Counted from the stretch's first letter, positions 8,521 to 18,843 are shown. The stretch is DNA of 64,000 nt from Lentibacter algarum (GCF_040580765.1 NZ_CP158687.1:868001-932000), one strand, 5' to 3'. Notes: generated by a model not told the origin, from the sequence alone. Program-made: numbers and translations.

Positions 8521-8621
8521 GTACCGTTTGTTTTGGGCGAATCACTTTGGTGATTTGTGGCGTTTTGAGCCGTCTTGGCCGCTAATTCTTCATAGCGGAC
8601 AGGGCTTTTGGGGCTTGCCTG

Positions 8622-8656
8622 TGGGATTTTTCGAAAAAAAATGGGATTTTATGGGC
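8622..8656 (+). promoter_or_regulatory. MraZ boxes, cluster 2
   Basis: TGGGA at 8622, TGGGA at 8642 and TGGGC at 8652 keep the same 10-bp register as cluster 1, with one position (8632) missing. Two separate clusters suggest two autoregulated promoters or looping between sites. This is a motif reading only; protein binding is inferred from the MraZ family. Confidence 0.55.
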
Positions 8657-8789
8657 GAGCCTGCGCAGCGCGAGGCGCTACCATATCTAGTATTTTAAAT
8701 TTTAGCTTCCGCTACAGTTGGTGCAAATTTCAGCTTTTACATACACAACATGTAGTTCAGGGGCATCTTTTGAGCTATATAATGTGCTC

Positions 8790-9060
8790 ATTTCCGTAAA
8801 AAACTATTGATTACCATGAATTCCCATCGTATCCCTAATTCACGAGATGAGGTCGGGACACAAAATAAGGGGCGAACAAAAGACCCCGAAAAAAACTCCC
8901 TAAGTCAGGTTTCATACAGGCACCGACTTCATCAGACCAAGAGATCCGGCGCGCGGGCGAGCAGACATCCCCCCAGGTGGCGCGCGCAGCTGGACAACCC
9001 CGCTAAGCGGGACGAGGGCGGCGGTTGATCAGTGGCAGCAGATCAACCGCCGTTTCCTTT
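8790..9060 (+). ncRNA. UpsM-like 5' leader RNA of the mraZ/dcw operon
   Basis: The 630-bp gap before mraZ has no credible gene. A perfect TATAAT at 8778-8783, without a good -35 element, could start a transcript near 8790. That transcript would end at the 12-bp terminator-like stem at 9019-9052. In Rhodobacter sphaeroides the sRNA UpsM is exactly such a released 5' leader of the mraZ mRNA. I see matching position and 3' hairpin; homology of the body sequence was not tested, and the 5' end is a guess. Confidence 0.5.
9019..9057 (+). terminator. Attenuator-type hairpin in the mraZ leader
   Basis: CGGCGGTTGATC (9019-9030) pairs perfectly with GATCAACCGCCG (9041-9052) across a 10-nt loop, followed by TTTCCTTT. 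It stands about 50 bp before the mraZ start, so it can end a leader transcript while some polymerases read through into the division operon. Confidence 0.75.
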
Positions 9061-9105
9061 ACTAAGGCAGATTTTTTTGGGGAAACTAAAGAGAGGCGGC
9101 CCAGA

Positions 9106-9612
9106 GTGGTTCGTAGATTTCGCGGCGAAAGCCACCACAAGGTGGATGCTAAAGGGCGGGTGTCAATTCCGGCCTCTTTTCGGCGTGTTCTAGAAGCCTC
9201 TGACCCAAACTGGCGCGAAGGCGACACTCCTGAGTTGGTGATCGTCTATGGTGATCACCGCCGGACGTACCTTGAGTGCTATACTGTTGAGGCCATCAAC
9301 GAAGTGGACGACAAGATTGCGTCCTTGCCGCGTGGCTCAACCGAACGCAAAATTCTTCAACGTCTTTTCCAGGGGCAATCGTTGCCTACGACTGTGGATG
9401 AGACGGGTCGCCTTGTGCTGCCGCAAAAGCTGCGCGAGAAAATTGGCCTTGAAGGCGAGGCTTTCTTCATTGCTGCGGGCGATACTTTCCAGATTTGGAA
9501 GCCCGAGACCTATGAGGCAGAAGAGCTCGCGAAGACAGAAGAGTGGCTCGATGATCTGCCAGAAGATTTCGATCCATTGATTTACCTTGATAAGGCTACA
9601 AGCGGGGAATAG
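9106..9612 (+). CDS. mraZ: MraZ, transcriptional repressor of the dcw cluster
   Basis: A 168-residue DNA-binding regulator with two SpoVT/AbrB-like repeats: HHKVDAKGRVSIPASFR near residue 7 and TTVDETGRLVLPQKLR near 90, each carrying the conserved D-x-K/T-GR core. I chose GTG 9106 because GAGAGG lies about 10 bp upstream. The upstream reading frame runs through the attenuator hairpin and is not expected to be translated. MraZ usually represses its own operon by binding TGGG repeats, which are present upstream. rsmH begins 6 bp after its stop. Confidence 0.95.
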   Translation: MVRRFRGESHHKVDAKGRVSIPASFRRVLEASDPNWREGDTPELVIVYGDHRRTYLECYTVEAINEVDDKIASLPRGSTERKILQRLFQGQSLPTTVDETGRLVLPQKLREKIGLEGEAFFIAAGDTFQIWKPETYEAEELAKTEEWLDDLPEDFDPLIYLDKATSGE

Positions 9613-9618
9613 CGCGAC

Positions 9619-10605
9619 ATGGAACGTGCCACATCAGAGCGCAGGCATATTCCGGTTTTGCTACAGGCTATTCTTGACCATGTGGCGCCCGTTTCGGGCG
9701 TATGGGTTGATGGAACGCTGGGTGCAGGCGGCTATGCCAAGGGCTTGCTGGACGCAGGGGCTGAAAAGCTGATCGGGATTGACCGTGACCCGCTGGCGCA
9801 TGAGCTGGCAGGTGTCTGGGCCGCGGACTATGGCGACAGGGTCGCGCTTCACCAGACCACATTTTCAAAGCTGGATGAGGTTGCCGATCAGGTGGATGGC
9901 GTTGTGCTTGATTTGGGCGTGAGCTCGATGCAGCTTGATCTTGCTGAGCGCGGGTTTTCGTTTCAGGGTGACGGGCCTTTGGACATGCGCATGAGCCAGA
10001 CTGGACGCTCGGCCAAGGAGCTCGTCAACGAGCTGGATGAAGCGCAAATTGCTGATATTATTTATCTTTATGGCGAAGATCGTGCCAGTCGCAGGATTGC
10101 GAAGGCGATTGTCAAGGCGCGCGAGCTGGCACCGATTGAGACAACGGGGCGCTTGGCTGAGATCATCCAGAGCGTGATGCCACGGCCCAAACCGGGCCAA
10201 AGCCACCCTGCGACACGAAGCTTTCAGGCGATTAGAATTGCTGTGAACGATGAATTTGGTGAATTGGTGGCGGGGCTTGAGGCAGCCGAGCGCGCGCTGA
10301 AACCCGGCGGGCTTTTGGCTGTTGTTTCGTTTCATTCGCTGGAAGACCGTGTTGTGAAGCGGTTTATGCGGCTTCGGGCGGGCGAAGCGGGCGGCGGGAG
10401 CCGATATGCGCCTGCGCAAGTGCCTGAGCCTGCGACGTTTCAATTGATCAACAAGAAAGCGATTGGGCCAAACGCTCAAGAGCTTGAGGACAATCCCCGC
10501 AGCCGCAGCGCGCTGTTGCGCTTGGCGCGGCGCACGGATGTGCCTGCGCGGGATGTGAGTGCAAAAACAGTGGGTGCCCCACAATTGGGAGAGGGTGTTT
10601 TATGA
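9619..10605 (+). CDS. rsmH: 16S rRNA m4C1402 methyltransferase
   Basis: S-adenosylmethionine-dependent N4-methylation of C1402 in 16S rRNA. The 328-residue protein starts with [14 protein letters not shown], then the SAM site [15 protein letters not shown] near residue 30. [19 protein letters not shown] and the C-terminal [13 protein letters not shown] motif follow, typical of RsmH (formerly MraW). It overlaps ftsL by the ATGA quartet at its end, indicating translational coupling. Confidence 0.97.
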   Translation: MERATSERRHIPVLLQAILDHVAPVSGVWVDGTLGAGGYAKGLLDAGAEKLIGIDRDPLAHELAGVWAADYGDRVALHQTTFSKLDEVADQVDGVVLDLGVSSMQLDLAERGFSFQGDGPLDMRMSQTGRSAKELVNELDEAQIADIIYLYGEDRASRRIAKAIVKARELAPIETTGRLAEIIQSVMPRPKPGQSHPATRSFQAIRIAVNDEFGELVAGLEAAERALKPGGLLAVVSFHSLEDRVVKRFMRLRAGEAGGGSRYAPAQVPEPATFQLINKKAIGPNAQELEDNPRSRSALLRLARRTDVPARDVSAKTVGAPQLGEGVL

Positions 10606-10976
10606 GAACCATTATTGTCTTGCTGACTGCGCTTTGCGTCATTGGCAGCGCGTTTTGGGCTTATCATGAGAATTACCAGACCCAAGAGGCCTATGCGTCT
10701 TCGCAGCGCTTGCAAGGCGACATCGGGGAGGCACGGGCGCGGCTTGCGATTTTGCGGGCAGAATGGGCTTATCTGAACCGTCCTGACCGTTTGCATGAGC
10801 TGACGGACCTCAATTTTCAGAAAGTCGGGTTATTGCCTTTGGCGGCCGAGCATTTTGGCACGATCAACGAGGTCGGCTATCCTGTTGAGGCGCAAGCTGA
10901 AGAGCTTGAGCTGTCTTTTGATGGATCCATCGAAGTGTCCAGCGATGCGGCTGGCCAAAGTGGGGCAGACCAATGA
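10602..10976 (+). CDS. ftsL: Cell division protein FtsL-like
   Basis: A 124-residue bitopic membrane protein. A short N-terminus and one membrane segment (residues 3-21) are followed by a periplasmic coiled-coil (roughly 28-62) and a polar tail. FtsL links FtsB and FtsQ to the septal synthase. Sequence conservation in this family is low. The call rests on topology and on position between rsmH and ftsI, with 4-bp overlaps on both sides. Confidence 0.88.
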   Translation: MRTIIVLLTALCVIGSAFWAYHENYQTQEAYASSQRLQGDIGEARARLAILRAEWAYLNRPDRLHELTDLNFQKVGLLPLAAEHFGTINEVGYPVEAQAEELELSFDGSIEVSSDAAGQSGADQ

Positions 10977-12754
10977 CACGTATTCCTCTCAGACCGCTGG
11001 CCGCCATTCTGGATGCGCGTAAGAAGGGCACGGACCCTGACGCGATTGAACGGCGCAACACCAGTGCGCGTCACGAAGTGATCCAAAACGAGCTTCGCTC
11101 TGTGGGCGAGGGGCGTCTTGTGGTGCTTGGGGTCATGTTTTTCTGTGCATATGCAGTGATTGCGGCGCAGATGGGCCTTTTGGCAGGTTCGGAGCCTACG
11201 GAGCAGCGCGCAGCGGGCGGCGGTGTCGAAATTCTGGCTCAGCGGGCGGATATTGTGGATCGCCGTGGACGTGTTTTGGCGACAAATATCGAGACGCATT
11301 CGCTTTATGCGCAGCCTCAAGAGATGATTGAGCCCAAGCGTGCGGCGAAAGAGCTTGTGAGGATTTTCCCTGATCTGGATGAGGCGCGGCTGACCAAGGA
11401 TTTTTCAGGTAAACGCAAGTTTATTTGGGTGAAAAAGAAGATCAGCCCTGAGCAACTCCAGCAGGTGCATGACATTGGCGAGCCAGGTTTGTTGTTTGGT
11501 CCACGCGAGGCGCGGCTGTATCCGAACGGCACGCTGGCGGCGCATGTGATGGGCGGAACGAGCTTTGGCCGCGAGGGTGTTCACGCAGCTGAAGTGATCG
11601 GCACGGCTGGCGTTGAAAAGCAGTTTGACGAATACCTGCGCGACCCCGCCAATGGCGCGCGGCCCTTGCAGCTTTCGATTGATATGACGGTACAGACGGC
11701 GGCCGAGCGCGTGCTCTATGGCGGGATGCGTCTGATGGGCGCGAAGGGTGCTGCGAGCATTTTGATGGATATCCACACGGGCGAAGTGATCTCTGTTGTG
11801 AGCTTGCCCGACTTTGACCCGAACAATCGCCCTTTGCCGCCCGTTGAGGGCGACCCTGACGATAGCCCGCTGTTCAACCGTGCTTTGCAAGGCGTCTATG
11901 AGCTTGGATCGACCTTTAAGGTCTTTACCATTGCGCAGGCGATCGAACTGCAGCTTGTGAACAAATCGACGATGATCAACACCCGCGGCCCTCTTGTCTG
12001 GGGCAAGCACAAGATCCGCGATTTTCACGACTATGGAAAAGAGCTGGATGTTGAGACAGTTCTGACCAAAAGCTCAAACATTGGGACAGCGCGGATCTCA
12101 CAGATGATCGGTGCAGAACGTCAGCGCGAGTTCCTTGGGGCGCTCGGCATGCTGGATACGACAACAATTGAAATGCCAGAAGCGAGCGGCGGTAAGCCGC
12201 TCCTGCCCAAGAACTGGTCAGAAATTTCTACGATGACGATTTCTTATGGTCACGGGCTTTCGGCAACGCCAATGCATTTGGCTGCGGCATTCTCCACGAT
12301 TGCCAATGGTGGGCGCAAGATTTCGCCGACGCTGCTCAAGCAGGACGGCCCAAACTACGGCGCGCAGGTGCTTTCGCCTTTTGTGGCGCGTGAAATGAAC
12401 GATATGTTGCGCAAAGTTGTGACCGATGGCACCGCGAGCTTTGGCGATGTGGCTGGATATTCTGTGGGTGGTAAGACAGGCACGGCCGACAAGCCAAAGG
12501 CGCGCGGCGGCTACTATAAAGACAAGGTGATTGCCTCGTTTGCGAGCGTCTTTCCGACAGACAATCCGCAGTATGCCTTGATCGTAACATTGGATGAACC
12601 CGAGATTTACACGATGGGCGAAAACCGTCGCAGCGCAGGCTGGACGGCTGTGCCCGTGGCGGCTGAACTGATAAATCGTGTTGCGCCGCTCCTTGGATTG
12701 CGACCGAACGTTGAACCAGGGAAATTGGCTGGTATAACGCTCACATCGAATTAA
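10973..12754 (+). CDS. ftsI: Septal peptidoglycan transpeptidase FtsI (PBP3)
   Basis: A class B penicillin-binding protein that crosslinks septal peptidoglycan in the periplasm. The 593 residues contain one membrane anchor near 54-72, a pedestal domain (RGRVLATNIETHSLYA), and the transpeptidase motifs: active-site Ser in GSTFK near 312, SSN near 366, and KTG in GGKTGTADK near 501. The N-terminal cytoplasmic tail of about 50 residues is long but ordinary for alphaproteobacteria. It lies in the dcw operon between ftsL and murE. Confidence 0.96.
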   Translation: MTRIPLRPLAAILDARKKGTDPDAIERRNTSARHEVIQNELRSVGEGRLVVLGVMFFCAYAVIAAQMGLLAGSEPTEQRAAGGGVEILAQRADIVDRRGRVLATNIETHSLYAQPQEMIEPKRAAKELVRIFPDLDEARLTKDFSGKRKFIWVKKKISPEQLQQVHDIGEPGLLFGPREARLYPNGTLAAHVMGGTSFGREGVHAAEVIGTAGVEKQFDEYLRDPANGARPLQLSIDMTVQTAAERVLYGGMRLMGAKGAASILMDIHTGEVISVVSLPDFDPNNRPLPPVEGDPDDSPLFNRALQGVYELGSTFKVFTIAQAIELQLVNKSTMINTRGPLVWGKHKIRDFHDYGKELDVETVLTKSSNIGTARISQMIGAERQREFLGALGMLDTTTIEMPEASGGKPLLPKNWSEISTMTISYGHGLSATPMHLAAAFSTIANGGRKISPTLLKQDGPNYGAQVLSPFVAREMNDMLRKVVTDGTASFGDVAGYSVGGKTGTADKPKARGGYYKDKVIASFASVFPTDNPQYALIVTLDEPEIYTMGENRRSAGWTAVPVAAELINRVAPLLGLRPNVEPGKLAGITLTSN

Positions 12755-12770
12755 CGCGAAAGAGGGCGCG

Positions 12771-14246
12771 GTGGGGCATAAAAAGTTGAGCGAGCTGGGG
12801 CTTCGGGCCACAGCTGGGGGTGATGTCAGCGTCAGCGGTCTGGCTGTTGATAGCCGATTGGTGAAGGAGGGCATGCTGTTTGCTGCTCTTCCGGGCACAG
12901 CGGTACATGGCGGGGCATTTATTCAATATGCTCTGCGGATGGGCGCAAGTGCTGTTCTCACAGATGCGGAAGGTGCGAAACTGGCGGAAGCCGAGCTTGC
13001 AGCTTCGGATGCGGCCCTGATTGTTTCGGAAAATCCACGGCAGGTTTTGGCTTATACTGCTGCGCTTTGGTTTGGCGCGCAGCCTGAAACCATGATTGCG
13101 GTCACTGGAACCAATGGAAAAACCAGCGTGTCGAGCTTTGCCCGCATGATCTGGCAGGAGCTTGGCCTCAGAGCTGTTAATCTAGGCACAACGGGCGTGG
13201 AGGGGGACTGGAGCGCGCCACTCGCGCATACGACGCCTGAGCCGATCACACTGCACCGCACACTGGCGGCGGCGACTGAGGCAGGGATCACGCATGCCGC
13301 GATGGAAGCGTCAAGCCATGGCCTGTCGCAATACCGCCTTGATGGTGTGCAGCTTGCGGCGGCGGGGTTTACCAACTTTACGCAGGATCATCTGGACTAT
13401 CACGCCACGTTTGAAGAGTATTTTGACGCCAAGGCAGCGCTGTTTGGGCGCGTTTTGGGGGATGATGGCGTGGCTGTGATCAATATCGACGATCCACGCG
13501 GCCCCGATATGGCGGCTATTGCGCAGAAGCGCGAGATTGAAGTGATCAGCGTTGGCCGAATGGAGGGTGCGGACATTCAGCTCACGGCGCAGCGCTTCCA
13601 TGGCATGGGGCAGGAAGTTTTTTTCAAGCACAACAGCCGAGGCTACCGTGCCGATCTCAAGCTTATGGGCGGGTTTCAGGCCGAGAATGTGCTTTTGGCG
13701 GCGGGTCTTGTGATTGCGGCGGGCGAAGACCCGCAGGCTGTCTTTGAAACGCTGGATCATATGGAAACGGTCCGTGGGCGGATGCAGTTGGCGGCGACAC
13801 GTGACAACGGCGCTTCTGTTTTTGTTGACTACTCCCACACGCCCGATGCGATTGCGACGGCGCTAAAGGCTATGCGGCCGCATGTTCCGGGGCGGATCAT
13901 CGCCATTATTGGCGCAGGCGGGGACCGCGACACTAGCAAGAGGCCCTTGATGGGCGCGGCGGCGGCGGAGCACGCGGATGTGGTGATTGTCACCGATGAT
14001 AACCCGCGCTCTGAGACGCCTGCGGATATTCGTGCGGCTGTGTTACAAGGCTGCCCAGAGGCTTATGAAGTGGGCGATCGTGCCGAGGCGATCTTGCGCG
14101 GAGTTGATTTGCTTCAGGCGGGAGATGCGCTTTTGATTGCGGGGAAGGGCCATGAGACAGGCCAGACCATTGGCGACACTGTGCTTCCTTTTGATGATGT
14201 GGAACAGGCCAGTGTGGCTGTCGCGGCTTTGGAGGGCAGGATATGA
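12771..14246 (+). CDS. murE: UDP-MurNAc-L-Ala-D-Glu:meso-diaminopimelate ligase
   Basis: Adds meso-diaminopimelate to the cytoplasmic peptidoglycan precursor. The 491-residue product has the ATP loop GTNGKTS near 114, HTTPEP, and the DNPR motif near residue 411 that marks meso-DAP rather than lysine specificity. It starts at GTG 12771 after GAAAGAGGG. murF overlaps its end by 4 bp. Confidence 0.97.
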   Translation: MGHKKLSELGLRATAGGDVSVSGLAVDSRLVKEGMLFAALPGTAVHGGAFIQYALRMGASAVLTDAEGAKLAEAELAASDAALIVSENPRQVLAYTAALWFGAQPETMIAVTGTNGKTSVSSFARMIWQELGLRAVNLGTTGVEGDWSAPLAHTTPEPITLHRTLAAATEAGITHAAMEASSHGLSQYRLDGVQLAAAGFTNFTQDHLDYHATFEEYFDAKAALFGRVLGDDGVAVINIDDPRGPDMAAIAQKREIEVISVGRMEGADIQLTAQRFHGMGQEVFFKHNSRGYRADLKLMGGFQAENVLLAAGLVIAAGEDPQAVFETLDHMETVRGRMQLAATRDNGASVFVDYSHTPDAIATALKAMRPHVPGRIIAIIGAGGDRDTSKRPLMGAAAAEHADVVIVTDDNPRSETPADIRAAVLQGCPEAYEVGDRAEAILRGVDLLQAGDALLIAGKGHETGQTIGDTVLPFDDVEQASVAVAALEGRI

Positions 14247-15667
14247 AACCTCTTTGGACAAGTGCGGAGGCGGCAGCGGCCACGGGTGGCGCTGTTGGCT
14301 CGGATTGGACGGCAAGCGGTGTTTCGATTGATACCCGCACACTCGCGCCGGGCGATCTTTTTGTTGCGCTGAAGGCTGCGCGAGATGGCCATGAGTTTGT
14401 TGCGCAGGCGTTGGAAAAGGGTGCGGCGGCGGCGCTTGTGAGCCATGTGCCCGAGGGGCTGGAAGGCTCAAACAAGCTGTTGCTGGTGGGGGATGTGCTG
14501 GCGGCACTTGAAGATTTGGGACGCGCGGCACGGGCGCGCAGCGCGGCGAAAATTATCGGCGTGACAGGTAGCGCGGGCAAGACCTCGACCAAGGAGATGC
14601 TGCGGGTGATGCTCGCGGCGCAAGGCTTTTGCCATGCAGCAGAGGCGAGCTACAATAACCACTGGGGTGTCCCGCTCACGTTGGCGCGGATGCCGCTGGA
14701 GGCAGAGTTTGCCGTGATCGAGATCGGTATGAACCACCCCGGCGAAATAGCGCCTTTGGCGAAGATGGCCGCGCCTCATGTGGTCATGATCACCACTGTT
14801 GCGGCGGCGCATATGGCCGCGTTTGAGAACATCGAAGGTATCGCAGCGGAAAAAGCCGCGATTATGGACGGGCTCACCGAAGGCGGTGTGGCGATTTGGA
14901 ATGGCGATATTGGGACTGCGTCAATTTTGGCGGCGAAGGCTGCTCAATGTGCGGGCCGGGGGCTCACCTTTGGCACAACGTCAGAAGACTATCGGCTGGT
15001 TTCAACACGGCTGAAAGACAATATGACCATCGCCGAGGCTGAAGCCTTTGGCGAAGCGCTTGTCTTTAAAGTAGGGGCCGCGGGGCAGCATTTTGCGATG
15101 AACGGACTTGGCGCGATAGCGGTGTGTGAGGCCGTCGGGCTTGACCGTGCAGTGGCCGCCGCTGATCTGGCGCGTTGGGAGCCGCCTGCGGGGCGGGGGC
15201 GGCGCGAGATTTTGGCGCTTGATGAGGTCGAGGATGACCACATCGAGTTGATTGATGATGCGTTTAATGCCAACCCTGCGTCGCTTGTCGCGTCTTTACA
15301 GGTTTTGGCCGATATTGCGCGCCCTGAGGGGCGGAGCCGTAAGATTGCGATCATCGGGGATATGCTGGAACTTGGTGTGAGCGAGTTTGACGAGCATGCG
15401 CGTGTGGCGCGTTTGCCGAGTATCGCAGCGCTCGATCTTGTGCATTGTGTTGGGCCATTGATGCTTCATGCTTGGGAGGCGCTGCCGACTGAGCAACAGG
15501 GTGACTGGTTTGAGACGGCGGATGAACTCGCCGCCAAAGTGCGTGGCTATTTACGCGCGGGTGATATTGTATTGGTAAAAGGCTCCAAGGGGATCGGCGT
15601 TAGCCGCGTTGTGAGCGCGATCCGTTTGGCCATGCGCCCAAAAACAGAGAGACGAGGAATAGAGTAA
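14243..15667 (+). CDS. murF: UDP-MurNAc-tripeptide:D-Ala-D-Ala ligase
   Basis: Completes the cytoplasmic UDP-MurNAc-pentapeptide by adding D-Ala-D-Ala. Visible motifs in 474 residues are DTRTLAPGDLFVAL at the N-terminal UDP-binding domain, the ATP loop GSAGKTSTKEM, NNHWGVPLTL, IEIGMNHPGEI and DDAFNANPAS. It follows murE with an ATGA overlap, and mraY starts at the base directly after its stop. Confidence 0.97.
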   Translation: MKPLWTSAEAAAATGGAVGSDWTASGVSIDTRTLAPGDLFVALKAARDGHEFVAQALEKGAAAALVSHVPEGLEGSNKLLLVGDVLAALEDLGRAARARSAAKIIGVTGSAGKTSTKEMLRVMLAAQGFCHAAEASYNNHWGVPLTLARMPLEAEFAVIEIGMNHPGEIAPLAKMAAPHVVMITTVAAAHMAAFENIEGIAAEKAAIMDGLTEGGVAIWNGDIGTASILAAKAAQCAGRGLTFGTTSEDYRLVSTRLKDNMTIAEAEAFGEALVFKVGAAGQHFAMNGLGAIAVCEAVGLDRAVAAADLARWEPPAGRGRREILALDEVEDDHIELIDDAFNANPASLVASLQVLADIARPEGRSRKIAIIGDMLELGVSEFDEHARVARLPSIAALDLVHCVGPLMLHAWEALPTEQQGDWFETADELAAKVRGYLRAGDIVLVKGSKGIGVSRVVSAIRLAMRPKTERRGIE

Positions 15668-16750
15668 ATGCTTTACTGGCTTACGGCACTGTCCGACGGG
15701 GGCGATTTTTTCAACCTTTTCAGGTATATCACCTTCCGCGCCGGTGGCGCTTTTCTGACGGCTCTTATTTTTGGGTTCATCTTTGGACCGCCACTGATCA
15801 ACGTGTTGCGCCGTCGTCAAGGCAAGGGCCAACCCATTCGTGACGATGGCCCCGAGGGGCATCTGGCCAAGGCGGGCACACCGACGATGGGAGGATTGCT
15901 CATTGTTGGCGCGCTTTTGACCTCGACGTTGCTTTGGGCGCGGCTTGATAATCCGTTTATCTGGATTGTGCTTTTTGTGACTGTCGGCTTCGCTGCGATC
16001 GGCTTTGCGGATGATTATGCCAAGGTCAAAAAGCAGACGACCGCTGGCGTCTCTGGCCGTGTGCGTATGCTGCTTGGGCTGTTGATCAGTGCGATCGCTA
16101 GCTATTGGGCGGCGCTCTATCACCCCGATGCGCTACAATATCAGCTGGCGATGCCTGTCTTTAAAGATACATTGATCAACCTTGGCTATCTGTTTGTGCC
16201 GTTTTCGATGATTGTAATTGTGGGTGCGGCCAATGCTGTGAACCTCACGGACGGGCTGGACGGCCTTGCAATTATGCCTGTGATGATTGCGGCGGGCACG
16301 CTCGGTGTGATTGCTTATGCGGTCGGGCGGGTCGACTTTACCGAATATCTGGATGTGCATTATGTACCCGGGACCGGCGAAATTCTGATCTTTACTGCCG
16401 GTATTTTTGGCGGCGGTCTTGGCTTTCTTTGGTATAATGCGCCGCCTGCGGCGGTGTTTATGGGCGACACAGGCTCGCTTGCTTTGGGCGGGGCGCTTGG
16501 CGCGATTGCTGTGAGCACAAAGCACGAGATTGTGCTTGCGATCGTCGGCGGTTTGTTTGTCGTTGAGGCGCTCTCTGTGATCATTCAGGTGCTTTACTTC
16601 AAGCGCACAGGCAAGCGTGTTTTTCTGATGGCACCGATCCATCACCACTATGAAAAGAAGGGCTGGGCGGAGCCGCAGATTGTGATCCGCTTCTGGATCA
16701 TATCGCTTATTCTGGCGCTGATCGGCCTTGCGACACTTAAACTTCGTTAA
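15668..16750 (+). CDS. mraY: Phospho-MurNAc-pentapeptide translocase
   Basis: Integral membrane enzyme that makes lipid I from UDP-MurNAc-pentapeptide and undecaprenyl phosphate. The 360 residues form about ten membrane helices with the signature loops: GTPTMGGLL, the metal-binding [27 protein letters not shown] and the histidine loop [12 protein letters not shown]. Position in the operon agrees. Confidence 0.98.
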   Translation: MLYWLTALSDGGDFFNLFRYITFRAGGAFLTALIFGFIFGPPLINVLRRRQGKGQPIRDDGPEGHLAKAGTPTMGGLLIVGALLTSTLLWARLDNPFIWIVLFVTVGFAAIGFADDYAKVKKQTTAGVSGRVRMLLGLLISAIASYWAALYHPDALQYQLAMPVFKDTLINLGYLFVPFSMIVIVGAANAVNLTDGLDGLAIMPVMIAAGTLGVIAYAVGRVDFTEYLDVHYVPGTGEILIFTAGIFGGGLGFLWYNAPPAAVFMGDTGSLALGGALGAIAVSTKHEIVLAIVGGLFVVEALSVIIQVLYFKRTGKRVFLMAPIHHHYEKKGWAEPQIVIRFWIISLILALIGLATLKLR

Positions 16751-16774
16751 CAACGCGCACCAAAGGGGAAGCGG

Positions 16775-18172
16775 ATGATTCCAGTTGCTGGATATGTGGG
16801 CCAATCTGTTGGTGTTCTGGGTCTTGGGCGCAGTGGTCTGTCGGCGGCGCGCAGCTTGCGCGCGGGCGGGGCTGAGGCGCTCTGCTGGGATGACAACCCC
16901 GATGCGCGGGCCAAGGCAGAGGCCGAGGGCTTTGAGTGTCTGGATCTTGGCAAAGAGGCGGTGATGAGCAGGCTGTCGGCGCTCGTGGTCAGCCCCGGGA
17001 TTGCGCATCTTTATCCAGAGCCAAACCGTGTTGTCGCGGCGGCGCTCTTGGCGGGTGTGCCTGTGGACAATGACATCGGGCTGTTTTTTGCCTCACTTGG
17101 GTCAGGTGCTTGGGTCGAACTGGATGTCCCACCCCGTGTGGTGGCTGTGACGGGCTCTAACGGCAAGTCGACGACATCGGCTCTGATTGCCCATTTGATT
17201 GAGTCTGCGGGCAAGACAGCACAGCTGGCGGGCAATATTGGCCGTGGGGTTCTGGACATTGATGAGCCATTGTCGGGCGATGTGATTGTGCTTGAGCTCA
17301 GCTCCTATCAGACCGAGCTGGCGCGGGCGCTGACGCCTGATATTGCGGTGTTTACCAACCTCTCGCCAGACCATCTGGACCGTCATCACGGGATGGGCGG
17401 GTATTTTGCGGCCAAGCGGCGGCTTTTTGCGGAAGGCGGCCCTGACCGTGCTGTTATTGGCGTGGATGAGAACGAGGGGATGTTCTTGGACAACCAGCTT
17501 TCGGCGGGGCAGGGCGACGACCGTGTGATCCGTATTTCTGTCGAGCGCAAACTCACAGGGCACGGCTGGAACGTCTATGCGAAGAAGGGCTTTTTGGCGG
17601 AATGGCGCAAGGGGCGTCAGGTGGCGTCTATCGACTTGCGCGAGGTGAAGGGGCTGCCTGGTGCGCACAACCATCAGAACGCCTGTGCGGCCTATGCTGT
17701 CTGCCGTGCGCTCGGGATTGCGCCGCGGGATATCGAAAAGGGATTTCACAGTTTCAAAGGCTTGCCGCACCGCTCGCAGCTGATTGCTGAGGCGGCAGGT
17801 ATTTCTTACGTCAACGACAGCAAGGCGACGAATGTAGACGCGGCGTATATGGCGCTGCGTGCGTTTGAGAACATCCGTTGGATCTGTGGTGGGCTGGAAA
17901 AAGAAGGTGGGCTGAGCGGGCTACAAGACGCGCTTGGGCATGTGAAGAAAGCCTATGTGATTGGCCGCGAGGCGGCGCAGTTTGCGATGCAGCTGAAGGG
18001 TGTGGAGGCGGAAGTCTGCACGACGATGGAAAAGGCTGTTGAGGCGGCGATGCGGGATGCGCTAGAGGGCGATGTTGTCTTGCTGGCGCCTGCGGCGGCG
18101 AGCTTTGACCAGTATGACAGCTTTGAAAAACGGGGCGATGATTTTAGCCAAGAGGTTTTGAAGCGGCTCTAG
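16775..18172 (+). CDS. murD: UDP-MurNAc-L-alanine:D-glutamate ligase
   Basis: Adds D-glutamate to UDP-MurNAc-L-alanine. The 465-residue product has the N-terminal dinucleotide-like fold ([13 protein letters not shown]), the ATP loop [36 protein letters not shown] and [12 protein letters not shown]. It is the last dcw gene in the window. Its TAG shares the CTAG palindrome with the stop of the convergent lipoprotein gene. The usual followers ftsW and murG are missing here, so the dcw cluster is split at this point. Confidence 0.97.
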   Translation: MIPVAGYVGQSVGVLGLGRSGLSAARSLRAGGAEALCWDDNPDARAKAEAEGFECLDLGKEAVMSRLSALVVSPGIAHLYPEPNRVVAAALLAGVPVDNDIGLFFASLGSGAWVELDVPPRVVAVTGSNGKSTTSALIAHLIESAGKTAQLAGNIGRGVLDIDEPLSGDVIVLELSSYQTELARALTPDIAVFTNLSPDHLDRHHGMGGYFAAKRRLFAEGGPDRAVIGVDENEGMFLDNQLSAGQGDDRVIRISVERKLTGHGWNVYAKKGFLAEWRKGRQVASIDLREVKGLPGAHNHQNACAAYAVCRALGIAPRDIEKGFHSFKGLPHRSQLIAEAAGISYVNDSKATNVDAAYMALRAFENIRWICGGLEKEGGLSGLQDALGHVKKAYVIGREAAQFAMQLKGVEAEVCTTMEKAVEAAMRDALEGDVVLLAPAAASFDQYDSFEKRGDDFSQEVLKRL

Positions 18173-18843
18173 CGGCAGATATTACGCGTCTCGGCTCCGT
18201 CCCATGGGAGGCTAACCTCTTGGGGGATGTGGAGATCCGTGAGCGGGAAGGCCTCTGAGAGCATGATGTGCAGGCGCTTTGTGCGCGGCGCTTCAGGGTC
18301 AAGGGACGTGCAACAGACGTATTCTTCCACGAGGCTGGCTTGCTGCTCATAGGGATAGTCCAGAAAGCGGTTTTCTGTTGAGACGTTAAAGAGATAGGGA
18401 TCATCGACGGCGGCGTGCTCGGCGGCGGCCTTGAGCGGGTGGTAGCCTGTTGTGGCGCGGTTTTGCCACTGCCAGATATGAGTGGCTTCATGGGAGAAGA
18501 GCATGGCCGCATACAAGCTCATGCTCTCTGGGTAGCCGTGCATATAGTCCTTTGAAAAGAAGGGCTTGGCAAAGAACACATGATTGAAGAGCGCCACCGC
18601 AGCGGGGCTTGTTGTGACGATCTCGTCACGGCCCTCGGGGAAGATGCGCTCGCGGCACGTGAGGCGGGGCCGCTTCTTGCGTTTGAAGGTGACCGAGCCG
18701 ACCAGCGCGCCGTTGTGCAGGCGGGCGCGGTCTGTGGCGAAGCTCTCGCCGTAGAGCTGGGAGAGCAGCGCCGCTTCGCCCGTTGTGAGGGGGCGGCCGC
18801 AGGCTGCGAGGGAGAGAACAAGGGCAATCGTTATCAGGCGCAT
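18169..18843 (-). CDS. Lipoprotein with HEATH zinc-peptidase-like motif
   Basis: A 224-residue predicted lipoprotein. The start at 18843 gives a clean signal ([16 protein letters not shown]) with lipobox LAAC. The mature part contains [11 protein letters not shown] near residue 119, an HExxH-like zinc-binding helix, and several cysteines toward the C-terminus. The family is unfamiliar to me. The motif suggests a metal site, but catalysis is not shown. The longer reading frame to 18942 lacks a signal peptide. It converges on murD, and a phased GTGCAC element lies 68 bp upstream of its start. Confidence 0.75.
   Translation of the reverse strand: MRLITIALVLSLAACGRPLTTGEAALLSQLYGESFATDRARLHNGALVGSVTFKRKKRPRLTCRERIFPEGRDEIVTTSPAAVALFNHVFFAKPFFSKDYMHGYPESMSLYAAMLFSHEATHIWQWQNRATTGYHPLKAAAEHAAVDDPYLFNVSTENRFLDYPYEQQASLVEEYVCCTSLDPEAPRTKRLHIMLSEAFPLTDLHIPQEVSLPWDGAETRNICR

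Noticed and set aside
8480..8698. 72-codon frame before mraZ
   Set aside because: It is generated by the TGGG-rich MraZ boxes, has no ribosome site and no recognisable product.
9025..9105. Upstream start for mraZ (TTG 9025)
   Set aside because: It lies inside the terminator-like hairpin; the GTG at 9106 has a ribosome site and matches the family N-terminus.
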